From contig JAOALC010000004.1 of the NCBI GenBank assembly GCA_025153775.1, positions 540,308 through 604,307 on the forward strand: DNA of 64,000 nucleotides, written 5' to 3'. Position numbers and translations under genes: made by a program. The notes beneath the pieces were generated by a model. That model did not search any database and was not told the origin of the DNA. It saw only the letters and a list, made by a program, of their open reading frames with translations. Below, piece by piece: positions 46,938 to 55,334 of the stretch (within the stretch, counting starts at the first letter, position 1; the number at the start of each line of letters is the position of its first letter). This stretch comes from SAR92 clade bacterium H231. Lineage in GTDB: Bacteria > Pseudomonadota > Gammaproteobacteria > Pseudomonadales > Porticoccaceae.

Positions 46938-48246
46938 ACATGTCCTTGTAATTGATGATGAACAGGATTTGCGGGAGCTACTCAGCCTCACCCTGTCTGG
47001 CATGGGCATTGAGGCCACAGCACTGGAGACTATTGCCGAGGCCAAGCAGGCCCTGGCAGATCAGCATTTTGACCTGTGCCTGACCGATATGCGCCTGCCC
47101 GATGGCAATGGTATAGATCTAATCAGCTATGGGCAGAGCCATTTTCCCCATATGCCGATCGCCCTTATTACCGCCTATGGCAATGTAGACCTAGCGGTGG
47201 ATGCACTAAAACTGGGTGCCTTTGATTTTCTCTCCAAACCGATTGAACTGCCGAGGCTGCGCCAACTCATTGACAATGCACTGGCGGGCGGCGGCGACAA
47301 AAAGCAAAGCGCTACCCCTATCAGTACAAAACTGCTGGGCGATTCCAGGGCGATGCAAAATATACGCACCCAGATCAGCAAGGTGGCCAGAAGTCAGGCC
47401 CCTATGTTTATCAGCGGTGAGTCGGGCACAGGTAAGGAGCTGGCTGCAAAATCAATTCATGAGCAGAGCTCTAGATGCAACCTGCCTTTTATCGCCGTGA
47501 ACTGCGGTGCCATACCAGCAGAGCTTATGGAGTCGGAATTTTTTGGCCATCTAAAAGGTAGTTTTACTGGCGCTATCGAAGACAAATTAGGTCTGTTTCA
47601 GGCTGCAGATGGCGGCACCTTATTTTTGGATGAGGTGGCTGACCTGCCTCTGCCGATGCAGGTAAAGCTGCTGAGGGTCATTCAGGAGAAATCAGTGCGT
47701 CCAGTGGGGGCCGAAACCGAAGTTGATATTGATGTGCGACTAATTAGCGCCACCCATAAAGATTTGCCCAAGGCTGTTGAAATGGGCCAGTTCCGCAGTG
47801 ATCTATTCTACAGGCTCAATGTTATTGATATTCATATGCCCAGCTTAAGGGACAGGCCTGAGGATATCTGGCTGTTAACGCAAAATATGCTGACCGATAG
47901 CATCAAAATAACCACAGCTGCCACTGATAAACTCTTTGCCTATGATTTCCCGGGCAATGTTCGTGAACTGGAAAATATTCTCGAACGGGCATCCACATTG
48001 TGCGAGAACAGCTGTATCGCACCTCGGGACCTAAAACTCAGCAGCAAACCAGCCAGCGCTAAAACAACCAGTAACAACCGGGCTGTCAGCTCCCTGGATG
48101 ATCACCTGGATGAAATTGAAAAAGATATTTTGATTGATGCCCTCGAAAAGACACGCTGGAATAAAACCGAGGCCGCTAAAAAGCTAGGCATCAGTTTTCG
48201 CTCTATTCGCTACAGGCTCAATAAGCTTGGACTCAACGACGACTGA
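46930..48246 (+). CDS. pilR: Sigma-54-dependent response regulator PilR
   Basis: A 438-residue NtrC-family activator. Receiver domain with the phospho-Asp in FDLCLTDMRLPDGNGIDL; AAA+ domain with Walker A GESGTGKELAA, the sigma-54 loop GSFTGA (Ser in place of Ala in GAFTGA) and Walker B GGTLFLDEVADLPL; C-terminal Fis-type HTH (RWNKTEAAKKLGISFRSIRY). It should activate type IV pilin genes together with PilS. Confidence 0.95.
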   Translation: MDKHVLVIDDEQDLRELLSLTLSGMGIEATALETIAEAKQALADQHFDLCLTDMRLPDGNGIDLISYGQSHFPHMPIALITAYGNVDLAVDALKLGAFDFLSKPIELPRLRQLIDNALAGGGDKKQSATPISTKLLGDSRAMQNIRTQISKVARSQAPMFISGESGTGKELAAKSIHEQSSRCNLPFIAVNCGAIPAELMESEFFGHLKGSFTGAIEDKLGLFQAADGGTLFLDEVADLPLPMQVKLLRVIQEKSVRPVGAETEVDIDVRLISATHKDLPKAVEMGQFRSDLFYRLNVIDIHMPSLRDRPEDIWLLTQNMLTDSIKITTAATDKLFAYDFPGNVRELENILERASTLCENSCIAPRDLKLSSKPASAKTTSNNRAVSSLDDHLDEIEKDILIDALEKTRWNKTEAAKKLGISFRSIRYRLNKLGLNDD

Positions 48247-48258
48247 GCCCATCAGTCG

Positions 48259-49335
48259 CTACCTGTCCCTGCGGCTGTACCACCAGGTTTTCTTTATCAG
48301 GCCCAATTCAGGCTGCTCGATTTGCTGTTTGCTCTGGCCAAAGCTAAAGCCACTGACAATGGGCCCACTGGGATTACAGGTTCTCTCCCCGCAGGCCTGA
48401 GCAGAGGGCAGCAGGACAAATGGCACAGGTTCAGACAGTGGCTCAGTGCCCTCCAGGCGTCGATAGTAGGGCTTGTTGTCGAGCTCGGAGTGGCTATCGA
48501 AATGAAAGGGGTTAAAATGGTAGAGCCGCGACTCGCCAGCAGTTTTGCACTGGCTACCTGTGCAGGAGCTGTGGGTAGCGGAGCTAAAGGTGGCCACCAG
48601 GGTGGTGTAGTTATTGGTTACAGCTCGAGTCACTGTGGCCTCGCCCAGCTCCAGGGGCAGATACCAACCATTATTATATTTCTCTATATTTAAAGGCTGC
48701 TGTGCCCTGTTAGGATTAGTTAGCTGTTGCAGATTGGCCAGAGTCTTTGGCTCTGAGTCGCAACCCGCAATAACAGATTGAACGCAATGGTCGCGATAAA
48801 AAATCAAATAATTTTGCATAGCTTGCTGCTCGAGCAGCTGCTCTGCTCCAGTGCCAATAATCACTGCGAAATAGGTGCCATCCTGACTGACCACCACATC
48901 TGGTGCGTTATAAAACGGCTGCTCCGCCTCCAGCTCCAGCAGCAGCTGAGCTTGCCATAAATCCCTGTCCTGAGCCCTCAGATCAACTCGCCACAGCTGC
49001 CCGCCAGTAGTGGCAAAATACAGCCGATCAATATAGCTGTCCTGGTTGGTATCCACAGCTGTAATATCTGCACAGAGGGCAGCTGTTAAGCTATCCAGCT
49101 GCCAAATAACCTGATCTGTCTGACTATTTAGCAGCCTGAGGCCATGGGGTTTATTTCTGGATAATTCAGCGCTGTCGGTACCAGAATCTCGATCGCAGTT
49201 GGTATCCAGTGAGACTGCTCTGATAGTCTCAGCGGTTCCGGATAATTGTATTGAGAACTCTTCAGCCTCTTGGGTTACTGCTACTGGCGTTAGTAGCAAT
49301 ATGCTTAACAGCCACAGGTAGATTCTAGCTTTCAT
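48259..49335 (-). CDS. Short PilY1-like protein (C-terminal propeller only)
   Basis: A 358-residue exported protein (signal LWLLSILLLTPVAVTQ). It contains a calcium-loop-like DTNQDSYIDRLYFATTGGQL WRVDL segment typical of the PilY1 C-terminal beta-propeller, plus FYNAPDVVVSQDG and RLYHFNP. Full PilY1 proteins exceed 1000 residues and carry an N-terminal von Willebrand A-like region, which is absent here. It occupies the usual pilY1 place after pilX. It is either a reduced PilY1 or a remnant under selection, since the frame is intact. Confidence 0.72.
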   Translation of the reverse strand: MKARIYLWLLSILLLTPVAVTQEAEEFSIQLSGTAETIRAVSLDTNCDRDSGTDSAELSRNKPHGLRLLNSQTDQVIWQLDSLTAALCADITAVDTNQDSYIDRLYFATTGGQLWRVDLRAQDRDLWQAQLLLELEAEQPFYNAPDVVVSQDGTYFAVIIGTGAEQLLEQQAMQNYLIFYRDHCVQSVIAGCDSEPKTLANLQQLTNPNRAQQPLNIEKYNNGWYLPLELGEATVTRAVTNNYTTLVATFSSATHSSCTGSQCKTAGESRLYHFNPFHFDSHSELDNKPYYRRLEGTEPLSEPVPFVLLPSAQACGERTCNPSGPIVSGFSFGQSKQQIEQPELGLIKKTWWYSRRDR

Positions 49336-49377
49336 TGTTGGCCTCCTGGCGGGTTATTGGGTTCTTGAATTATTTGG

Positions 49378-49878
49378 TTATTGGGGGCAGTAGCCGGGTA
49401 AATAATCAAAGCTAAAGCCCTGGGTTATTTCCGACTGGGCGAGGGAGCTGGCATGGCTAGCGCGAACCCTTAGCTCCCAGTAGTAGCGCGAAGCGCACTG
49501 CCCTCCTGTATCAATACTGCAACCATTGAGTCTCTGCTCTGCTAGACAGTTGATACTCACCAGCTCGCCAGTCACCAGTGCAGATTGATCAACTGAGGCT
49601 GTGGCTTGTAATAGGGTTTGTAATCGGGCTTCCAGTTCCGCTGGATCGGTCGCGGTTTTTTGATCAGTAAAATGGCTGATATTCGCCAGTAACTCATTGA
49701 TGATATTTTGCGCAAACTGCTGAGTCAGGTGGGCACTCTGGTGATGGTTGGCCAATAGTGCATTGAGGTTAACTAAATGCAAACTGGCTGTGGCTAAAAG
49801 GCTTAGCAGCAGTAACAGAGCCAGGCTGGTCAGCAGTACCAGTCCGGTTTGAGACTTTCTGTTCCATAGGTTGATCAT
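49378..49878 (-). CDS. pilX: PilX-like minor pilin
   Basis: A 166-residue protein with a short N-terminal leader and a hydrophobic helix (TGLVLLTSLALLLLLSLLAT). This follows the PilX_N pattern, which lacks the Glu5 of major pilins. The C-terminal part has Cys pairs (NCLAEQRLNGC, CASRYYWELRVRA). It follows pilW with overlapping codons and precedes the PilY1-like gene, in keeping with the fimT-pilV-pilW-pilX-pilY1-pilE type of cluster. Confidence 0.82.
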   Translation of the reverse strand: MINLWNRKSQTGLVLLTSLALLLLLSLLATASLHLVNLNALLANHHQSAHLTQQFAQNIINELLANISHFTDQKTATDPAELEARLQTLLQATASVDQSALVTGELVSINCLAEQRLNGCSIDTGGQCASRYYWELRVRASHASSLAQSEITQGFSFDYLPGYCPQ

Positions 49879-50819
49879 CGCCGCCTCCTGGCGCTTATAT
49901 TTTCCAGTGCAGCGAATCCTTTAACCAGCCTGCGTATTTTATTATCCTCAAATACCAGATCGCTTTTATCCCCATAGCTATAGCTCTGTTGCTCTCTAAC
50001 AGCCAGAGATTTTTCGGTGCTGCTAATCAGCAGATAAAACTCTATAGCCACTGTATTGGCCCAGTCTTCAGCAGAAGCTGGGGCACTAATAAAGGCCAGC
50101 TGCTGATGCTCGGCATTGGCGATCCCATTGCCGGAGCGATCTATGCCGTAAACTAATTGAAAGTCATCGACTCCCTCAGCCAGAGGCTCCGACGGGCTCA
50201 GAGAGCCAAGATAAAATCGTCGGCGCTTAAAGATATTATCCGCAGAGACATAGTAGATAGTTTGGTGCCATGCCCTTACCGGCGCGGCCGTCACCCCATC
50301 AGGTTGGAGTAGATTAAAGCTCCCCAAGTCAGCGCCAGTAGCCACAATATGCTTGCCGGGTACAGTCTGAATATAATGCTGCCTAGGCTTCAAACCATTG
50401 TCAGCGGTCTGCGAACTAGTATCTGCCCGCCGAATAAGCAGCACATCAGAGCCCGTTAACAACGAATCTCCACCACAGAGCCTCTGTCCGGCCGATATAT
50501 TATCCAGACCCTGAACTGGAAAGGCCATGGCGTTATCTAAGCCCGCCTCCAGAGGCCCTGAACAGATATCTGGCAGCACTGCATCTGGGTCAGGCATATG
50601 CTCAAACTGACCAAAAAACCCGGCCAGGCGCAGCTCAGTATTGACCAGATCAGTCAGATAGCGACTGGTTTCGGCTACTTCACCTATCTGTCCAATGGTG
50701 CGCCCAGACCTAAATAGGGCACTGGTGCTACTCACCATTGTGGCGATTAAGAACAGGCCCAGACCCAGGGCTATAATGAGCTCGACCAGGGAAAAACCAA
50801 TTACTTTCAGCCTGATCAT
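49875..50819 (-). CDS. pilW: PilW-like minor pilin
   Basis: A 314-residue prepilin-like protein with leader MIRLKVIG and methylation motif GFSLVELIIALGLGLFLIAT. The body has PilW features: DICSGPLEAGLDNAMAFPVQ and LLTGSDVLLIRRADT. It overlaps pilX (4 bp) and pilV (4 bp), so translation of the cluster is tightly coupled. Minor pilins of this type prime pilus assembly and, in some species, DNA uptake. Confidence 0.88.
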   Translation of the reverse strand: MIRLKVIGFSLVELIIALGLGLFLIATMVSSTSALFRSGRTIGQIGEVAETSRYLTDLVNTELRLAGFFGQFEHMPDPDAVLPDICSGPLEAGLDNAMAFPVQGLDNISAGQRLCGGDSLLTGSDVLLIRRADTSSQTADNGLKPRQHYIQTVPGKHIVATGADLGSFNLLQPDGVTAAPVRAWHQTIYYVSADNIFKRRRFYLGSLSPSEPLAEGVDDFQLVYGIDRSGNGIANAEHQQLAFISAPASAEDWANTVAIEFYLLISSTEKSLAVREQQSYSYGDKSDLVFEDNKIRRLVKGFAALENISARRRR

Positions 50820-51304
50820 TGGCCACCACCGGAGCCTAGGGAGCCCGCTGCCGGAATAGAGATGCTGCGGCTGATCACCCGGCGCAAGCCCTCTGTTCCA
50901 TATTCCCCTGCGCCACAGGAAGAAGCCGGCTGGGCACTGACTTCAGTCAGGCCCTGCCAGGCTACAGCCACTGTATAACTGCCATCGATCGCACCATCAT
51001 CAATACAGGCGCGGCCATTGAGCAGCCCAGACGACTCCACTAAAGTATTCCACTGGCTAAATTGATTCTTAGTCTGCTGCCGGCTCTCCGGGTCTGCAGC
51101 AAGTTGGGCCGCCAATAAATCCAACATCTGAATTGCATATAGTCGCTGAGTTACTTCTAGCTGCCTACTCTGCACAACAAGACTCAGATGGGTGTAGCCC
51201 ATCAGGCCTATAGAAAATATCAACAGGCTAACCAGCACCTCTATCAGTGTGAATCCGCGGCCAGACCTATGCCTGGAGAACAAGCTCTGTGCCCCGCTAA
51301 TCAT
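50816..51304 (-). CDS. pilV: PilV-like minor pilin
   Basis: A 162-residue prepilin-like protein with the cleavage/methylation motif GRGFTLIEVLVSLLIFSIGL. The hydrophobic helix continues to GYTHLSLVVQSRQLEVTQR, typical of PilV. It overlaps pilE and pilW at either end (8 and 4 bp). Confidence 0.87.
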   Translation of the reverse strand: MISGAQSLFSRHRSGRGFTLIEVLVSLLIFSIGLMGYTHLSLVVQSRQLEVTQRLYAIQMLDLLAAQLAADPESRQQTKNQFSQWNTLVESSGLLNGRACIDDGAIDGSYTVAVAWQGLTEVSAQPASSCGAGEYGTEGLRRVISRSISIPAAGSLGSGGGQ

Positions 51305-51713
51305 TCCAGTTCTCGCTGGTCTGACCCAGATGGTTTAGCCATAGGGTTCCGGCCTCAAATTGCGGAGAATGCTTTTTAGGTACGGCCTGAAGGGTAAAGC
51401 TGGGGGGAGACAGTGGCTCGGCTACATCTGTAATACTGATCTGATAATGGTCGCTAACAGCGACTTTGGGACTGGCACCCAGATTTACCAGGCGATCTGT
51501 GTAGCTGTGATTTTCAAAGATAAATTCGTTTTGCAGACTGGAGAGTTCCAGTAAATACACTTTGGCCGCAGCGCTGTTGGCTCGCACCTGATACTGCTGA
51601 TAACTGGGATAGGCCAGGGCGGCCAGTATGCTGATTAGCCCTAGGACAATCAGTATTTCCACCAGTGAAAAAGCCCGCTCAGTATATAGGGCATCCATAA
51701 TTTTTTGCTCCAT
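51297..51713 (-). CDS. pilE: PilE-like pilin
   Basis: A pilin of 133-138 residues. The start may be ATG 51698 (MDALYTERAFSLVEILIVLG), which has GGAG 9 nt upstream, rather than 51713. The prepilin motif is RAFSLVEIL, with Ala at the -1 cleavage position where Gly is usual. The body has the PilE pattern AAAKVYLLELSSLQNEF and SDHYQISITDV. It lies upstream of pilV in this cluster. Confidence 0.85.
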   Translation of the reverse strand: MEQKIMDALYTERAFSLVEILIVLGLISILAALAYPSYQQYQVRANSAAAKVYLLELSSLQNEFIFENHSYTDRLVNLGASPKVAVSDHYQISITDVAEPLSPPSFTLQAVPKKHSPQFEAGTLWLNHLGQTSENWND

Positions 51714-51806
51714 TGCAGCTGTCTTGCTTTTTACAGGGCATCAGTGAATTAAGAGCATTAAAAACTAAGTCAGGTATGGCCAGCTGTTGAGACAGGCTTG
51801 TTTATA

Positions 51807-52361
51807 TTATTGGCACTGTATTTTTTGTGCCCCTTTTTCGTCGTAGCCATCATTATCGGAGTCCTTGGTGAGCCGCACTCTGCCACTGCGGAAAACGATG
51901 GTTTGACGCCCAAAATCAGTTATGTTGTTTTTGCCGCAGACTAAAAAGTTGCCTGAGTCCATAACCTCGCCATTGGGTTTATAGCGAACAGCTAAACGAC
52001 CAGAGGCGGATAGTTTTATATCCAGCTCAGATAGACGGCGATCCAGGTACAGCAGATCTGACCCATTGACGCGATAATCGTTGTTGCTGTCTCTAAAAAC
52101 CAATAGCCGCTCACCATATTGCTTCACGCACTGGGCTGCGCTGTTGGCGGTGCACACCTTCCATATCTGCTGCTGAGTCAGTGCCAGCCCGCGGGCTAAT
52201 TCCAGCGCGCGACGAATCTCCCAAGCCTGGGTTTTAATGGCACTTCTGGTCATGGTGCGCTGAAATGATGGCGCTGCCAGAGACAGCAGAATAGACAGAA
52301 TAGTCAGGCTGACAAGCAGCTCGAGAATGGTAAATCCGCTGAGAATTTTAATTGAGTTCAT
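51807..52361 (-). CDS. fimT: FimT/GspH-type minor pilin
   Basis: A 184-residue protein with leader MNSIKILSG and motif GFTILELLVSLTILSILLSL, then a GspH-like domain (AWEIRRALELARGLALTQQQ, GERLLVFRDSNNDYRVNGSD). The C-terminus ends with Asp-rich KDSDNDGYDEKG. It is the first gene of the minus-strand minor-pilin cluster, separated by 93 bp from pilE. FimT proteins in other species bind DNA for uptake. Confidence 0.85.
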   Translation of the reverse strand: MNSIKILSGFTILELLVSLTILSILLSLAAPSFQRTMTRSAIKTQAWEIRRALELARGLALTQQQIWKVCTANSAAQCVKQYGERLLVFRDSNNDYRVNGSDLLYLDRRLSELDIKLSASGRLAVRYKPNGEVMDSGNFLVCGKNNITDFGRQTIVFRSGRVRLTKDSDNDGYDEKGAQKIQCQ

Positions 52362-52489
52362 CCGTTAACTCTGTGATTATCTGACTGGGTGTAGAAACCT
52401 GGTACGCTTTATTTAAGCACAGAGCGGCGGGCTAGGATTTAAAATTTTGGGGAAACGAGAAGGGCTTCCTATAGATAGTTACTGCTTGA

Positions 52490-53569
52490 TCACAGGGATG
52501 TATCTGGGCTCTTATTTTTATCGGCATCCAGTTCCAACCCAGCCGCCCTTGCCCGCATGCGCCACAGCTCGCGAGCACGCTGTTGCATATCAATATGACT
52601 GTCGGACTCGTCAACAATCTCCATACCGAGCATGGTTTCCACCAGATCTTCCATGGTGGCAATGCCTAGAGGGTCGCCATATTCATTGATAATAAGGCTC
52701 ATGGTAACCCGCTCGCTGACCATGGTTTGCATTAACTCTGGGAGTGGTTTGGTTTCCAGCACGGTTAACAGTTCACGTTTAAGATCCACTAGCGGCAGAT
52801 CAAGCTGTCCCTCGGCGGCCTGTTTATAGATATCGTCCTTGCGCACAAAGCCAACAATATCGTCGCTGTTAGCCTCGAATATGGGGATTCGCGAAAATTT
52901 AATGGAGGGAGAACCCTGCAAAACATCGGCGATGGTCATATCGCTCTGCAAACTGGCCATTACCGTACGCGGGGTCATAACATCTTTGACCACCAGCCCG
53001 CGAAATGCCAGCAGTGCATCTATGGCATTTGCCTCGCCGGCATCTATAACTCCCTCCTTGTGACCCACAGTGGCCAGAGAGCGAAAATCATCTCGCGACA
53101 GGGTAGGCCCTTCGCTCTGAGGCGCCAGCCATCCAGTTAAACTCTTGGCAGCCACTACCAGTGGGTACATGGACCACTGCACCCAGCGCAAAATATGGCC
53201 GCATGCGGGGGCCAACTGCTGCCAGTATCGCGCGCCCAGAGTTTTGGGAATTATCTCTGAGAAAATCAGTATCAATAGGGTGAGAACAGCGGAGATTACG
53301 CCAAAGTAGACCTCGCCAAACAGTTTGGTCGCCTGAGCCCCTGCACCTGCTGCTCCCACTGTGTGGGCTATGGTATTGAGGGACAGAATAGCCGCCAGGG
53401 GCTTATCAATATCCTCTTTAAAACTTCGCCACAGCTTGGCTAATTTGGGGCGCTTGCTGTCTAAGCTTGCCAGATAGGTGGGTGTCAGGGATAGCAGGGT
53501 TGCTTCGAGTAATGAGCAGAGAAATGAAACCCCAAGTGCCAGGCTTATATAGAGGGCTAACATAAGCAT
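52490..53569 (-). CDS. CNNM/HlyC-CorC-type membrane protein with CBS pair
   Basis: A 359-residue protein with an N-terminal DUF21/CNNM transmembrane domain (ALYISLALGVSFLCSLLEAT, LILIFSEIIPKTLGARY) and a pair of CBS domains (VKDVMTPRTVMASLQSDMTI, MSLIINEYGDPLGIATMEDL). The C-terminal CorC_HlyC domain of longer relatives is missing. Relatives are implicated in Mg2+/Co2+ transport. Stand-alone gene. Confidence 0.88.
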   Translation of the reverse strand: MLMLALYISLALGVSFLCSLLEATLLSLTPTYLASLDSKRPKLAKLWRSFKEDIDKPLAAILSLNTIAHTVGAAGAGAQATKLFGEVYFGVISAVLTLLILIFSEIIPKTLGARYWQQLAPACGHILRWVQWSMYPLVVAAKSLTGWLAPQSEGPTLSRDDFRSLATVGHKEGVIDAGEANAIDALLAFRGLVVKDVMTPRTVMASLQSDMTIADVLQGSPSIKFSRIPIFEANSDDIVGFVRKDDIYKQAAEGQLDLPLVDLKRELLTVLETKPLPELMQTMVSERVTMSLIINEYGDPLGIATMEDLVETMLGMEIVDESDSHIDMQQRARELWRMRARAAGLELDADKNKSPDTSL

Positions 53570-53739
53570 TTTGTGGGGCTCCTAGAACTCTTTGTTTGGA
53601 TGCGGGAAATTGGGACCGCCCAGCAGATTGATGTAAACAGCGGCACAGTTTAGACCCCTTTGAGGCTCAGGTAGATAACTTTATTTAGAAATCTTACATA
53701 AGCCATGCTGTCCTGCCAACAGTCACCAGCTAAGTTTTC

Positions 53740-54351
53740 TCAAAGAAATCGATGATAGAGCTCAATGGATTGGTGATAAATAGATTCAAAGTGGTGCTTG
53801 GCCTCAATGGATAACTTTTCACCTGTATATTCAGTTTTCCAGAGCCGTTTAGCCCGATCCATTGTTATATTAAACCTTTCTTCGATAAAGTCTTGTGACT
53901 CATGATATCGATCAAACACAAAAACTTTATCGACTCGTAATTCTCCATTTATATGAGTGAATTTGTACTGATCTATATAATGACTGACATTCTTAATGGT
54001 TAGATTTTCGTCACCAAGGATAAAGTGCTCGAGCGAAGGTATTGGAGTCTGTTTACGAAGCTGGTTGTAAAGACTTACTACCTGATCAAAAGGATTACGC
54101 AAAACTACAAACTTATAGTAGTCATCAATGTTCAGAAATTGATCATATTCGGAAATAAAGCTATGGGTATGACCACCCTGCCCCTTTATTTTATTAGCAA
54201 AATGCCCATGCACACTGAAGTGCTCATAGGCCAGGTCTTCGAGCTGGCTTTCATTCACATCCTTCAGGTAACTGCTCACAATCGCATGCTCTAAACTTGA
54301 TCCCCCTGTTTTTGGGATATGGATAAGTAGGTGTTTGTTAGGGAAAAACAT
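53740..54351 (-). CDS. Sulfotransferase-family protein
   Basis: A 203-residue protein with the PAPS-binding 5'-phosphosulfate loop LLIHIPKTGGSSLEHAI and the 3'-phosphate block YKFVVLRNPFDQVVSLYNQL. It resembles carbohydrate sulfotransferases acting on polysaccharides. It is noticeably AT-richer than its neighbours and lies next to the tRNA-Val array, which suggests acquisition. Substrate unknown; surface polysaccharide is a plausible target given manC and ugd nearby. Confidence 0.8.
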   Translation of the reverse strand: MFFPNKHLLIHIPKTGGSSLEHAIVSSYLKDVNESQLEDLAYEHFSVHGHFANKIKGQGGHTHSFISEYDQFLNIDDYYKFVVLRNPFDQVVSLYNQLRKQTPIPSLEHFILGDENLTIKNVSHYIDQYKFTHINGELRVDKVFVFDRYHESQDFIEERFNITMDRAKRLWKTEYTGEKLSIEAKHHFESIYHQSIELYHRFL

Positions 54352-54444
54352 AGCAGTGCTCTGGCCGTCATCGATTTTTGGAGGTTTGGGTTATATTTAT
54401 TAGATTTGGCGAGATTGGATTTGGTTGTTGTTGGGGTGGTAAAT

Positions 54445-54521
54445 TGGTACGACCGAGTGGATTCGAACCACCGACCCCCACCATGTCAAGGTGGTGCTCT
54501 AACCAACTGAGCTACGGTCGT
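54445..54521 (-). tRNA. tRNA-Val (GAC anticodon), complete
   Basis: The 77-nt cloverleaf includes an encoded CCA. The acceptor ACGACCG pairs with CGGTCGT, and the D-arm region is GCTCAGTTGGTTAGAGC. The anticodon stem CCACC/GGTGG holds loop TTGACAT (anticodon GAC), and the T-loop is TTCGAAT. It is the last, and the only complete, copy in a 175-bp repeat array on the minus strand. Confidence 0.96.
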
Positions 54522-54636
54522 ATATCAATTTACTTCTCATCCACTCCAACGTGGATTGATTGCAACAGCTCGCTGTTGCAACCCCTTCGGGGCTTGCGCC
54601 TCTTCGAGGCTCGTCTAAAACGCTCAATCGCGTTTT

Positions 54637-54696
54637 TTCGAACCACCGACCCCCACCATGTCAAGGTGGTGCTCTAACCAACTGAGCTACGGTCGT
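54637..54696 (-). pseudogene. Truncated tRNA-Val copy (nearest the complete gene)
   Basis: Identical to nt 1-60 of the complete tRNA-Val, ending at TTCGA of the T-loop, then running into AAAAACGCGATTGAGCG. The 3' half of the T-stem, the acceptor strand and CCA are missing, so it cannot be a functional tRNA. Confidence 0.9.
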
Positions 54697-54811
54697 ATAT
54701 CAATTTACTTCTCATCCACTCCAACGTGGATTGATTGCAACAGCTCGCTGTTGCAACCCCTTCGGGGCTTGCGCCTCTTCGAGGCTCGTCTAAAACGCTC
54801 AATCGCGTTTT

Positions 54812-54871
54812 TTCGAACCACCGACCCCCACCATGTCAAGGTGGTGCTCTAACCAACTGAGCTACGGTCGT
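54812..54871 (-). pseudogene. Truncated tRNA-Val copy (middle)
   Basis: Same 60-nt 5' fragment, offset by 350 bp from the complete tRNA-Val. D-arm and anticodon arm intact, acceptor and T-arm incomplete. Confidence 0.9.
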
Positions 54872-54986
54872 ATATCAATTTACTTCTCATCCACTCTAAC
54901 GTGGATTGATTGCAACAGCTCGCTGTTGCAACCCCTTCGGGGCTTGCGCCTCTTCGAGGCTCGTCTAAAACGCTCAATCGCGTTTT

Positions 54987-55046
54987 TTCGAACCACCGAC
55001 CCCCACCATGTCAAGGTGGTGCTCTAACCAACTGAGCTACGGTCGA
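54987..55046 (-). pseudogene. Truncated tRNA-Val copy (promoter-proximal)
   Basis: Same fragment, first in transcription order. Its 5' base differs (T instead of A at 55046). Beyond 55091 the sequence is unique and carries the likely promoter. Confidence 0.9.
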
Positions 55047-55110
55047 CTATCAATTTACTTCTCATCCACTCTATCCTGGGTTGATTGCAACTCACTTTGT
55101 GGAGTCGCGC

Positions 55111-55116
55111 ATTATA
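55111..55116 (-). promoter_or_regulatory. Probable -10 hexamer of the tRNA-Val array
   Basis: TATAAT on the minus strand (55116-55111), followed by the GC-rich discriminator GCGCGAC typical of stringently controlled stable-RNA promoters. No good -35 hexamer is visible at the right distance. Confidence 0.55.
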
Positions 55117-55334
55117 CTGAAAAAATTGGCTGAATCATCTGTTATTTCCAGTGGGACGCTCTGGCCAGCTAAGAATTTGACTAGAGCCTTTTGCCATGAC
55201 TCGACATCAACCTGGTTAAATTATTTGATCACAGGCAGTGGCAGATAAAGCAGACTATGCTTAATAGGTAATTTGGCTATTGGCCTATGACAATAAAACA
55301 AGCCTATGTTCAAACTCTGTACAAGGAAGTTAGG

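Larger units (their letters stand above)
54462..55091 (-). repeat. 175-bp tandem repeat array containing 5' tRNA-Val fragments
   Basis: Units begin at 54462, 54637, 54812 and 54987 (period exactly 175 bp, nearly identical); similarity in the last unit ends at about 55091. Each unit holds the first 60 nt of tRNA-Val, a 25-bp leader, and a hairpin cluster. In the first unit this is TTGCAACAG/CTGTTGCAA (54560-54581), CCCC/GGGG (54582-54592), GCCTC/GAGGC (54598-54610) and AAAACGC/GCGTTTT (54617-54636). The junction falls in the T-loop TTCGAA. One base differs in the third unit (CTAACG for CCAACG). Confidence 0.95.

Noticed and set aside
54378..55027. Repeated open frames of 64-99 codons with near-identical proteins (MSRWCSNQLSYGRISIYF...)
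   Set aside because: They read antisense through the tRNA-Val fragments and spacer hairpins; identity reflects the 175-bp DNA repeat, not protein selection.
54462..55091. CRISPR-like periodic array
   Set aside because: The whole 175-bp unit repeats with no variable spacers, and each unit contains tRNA sequence.
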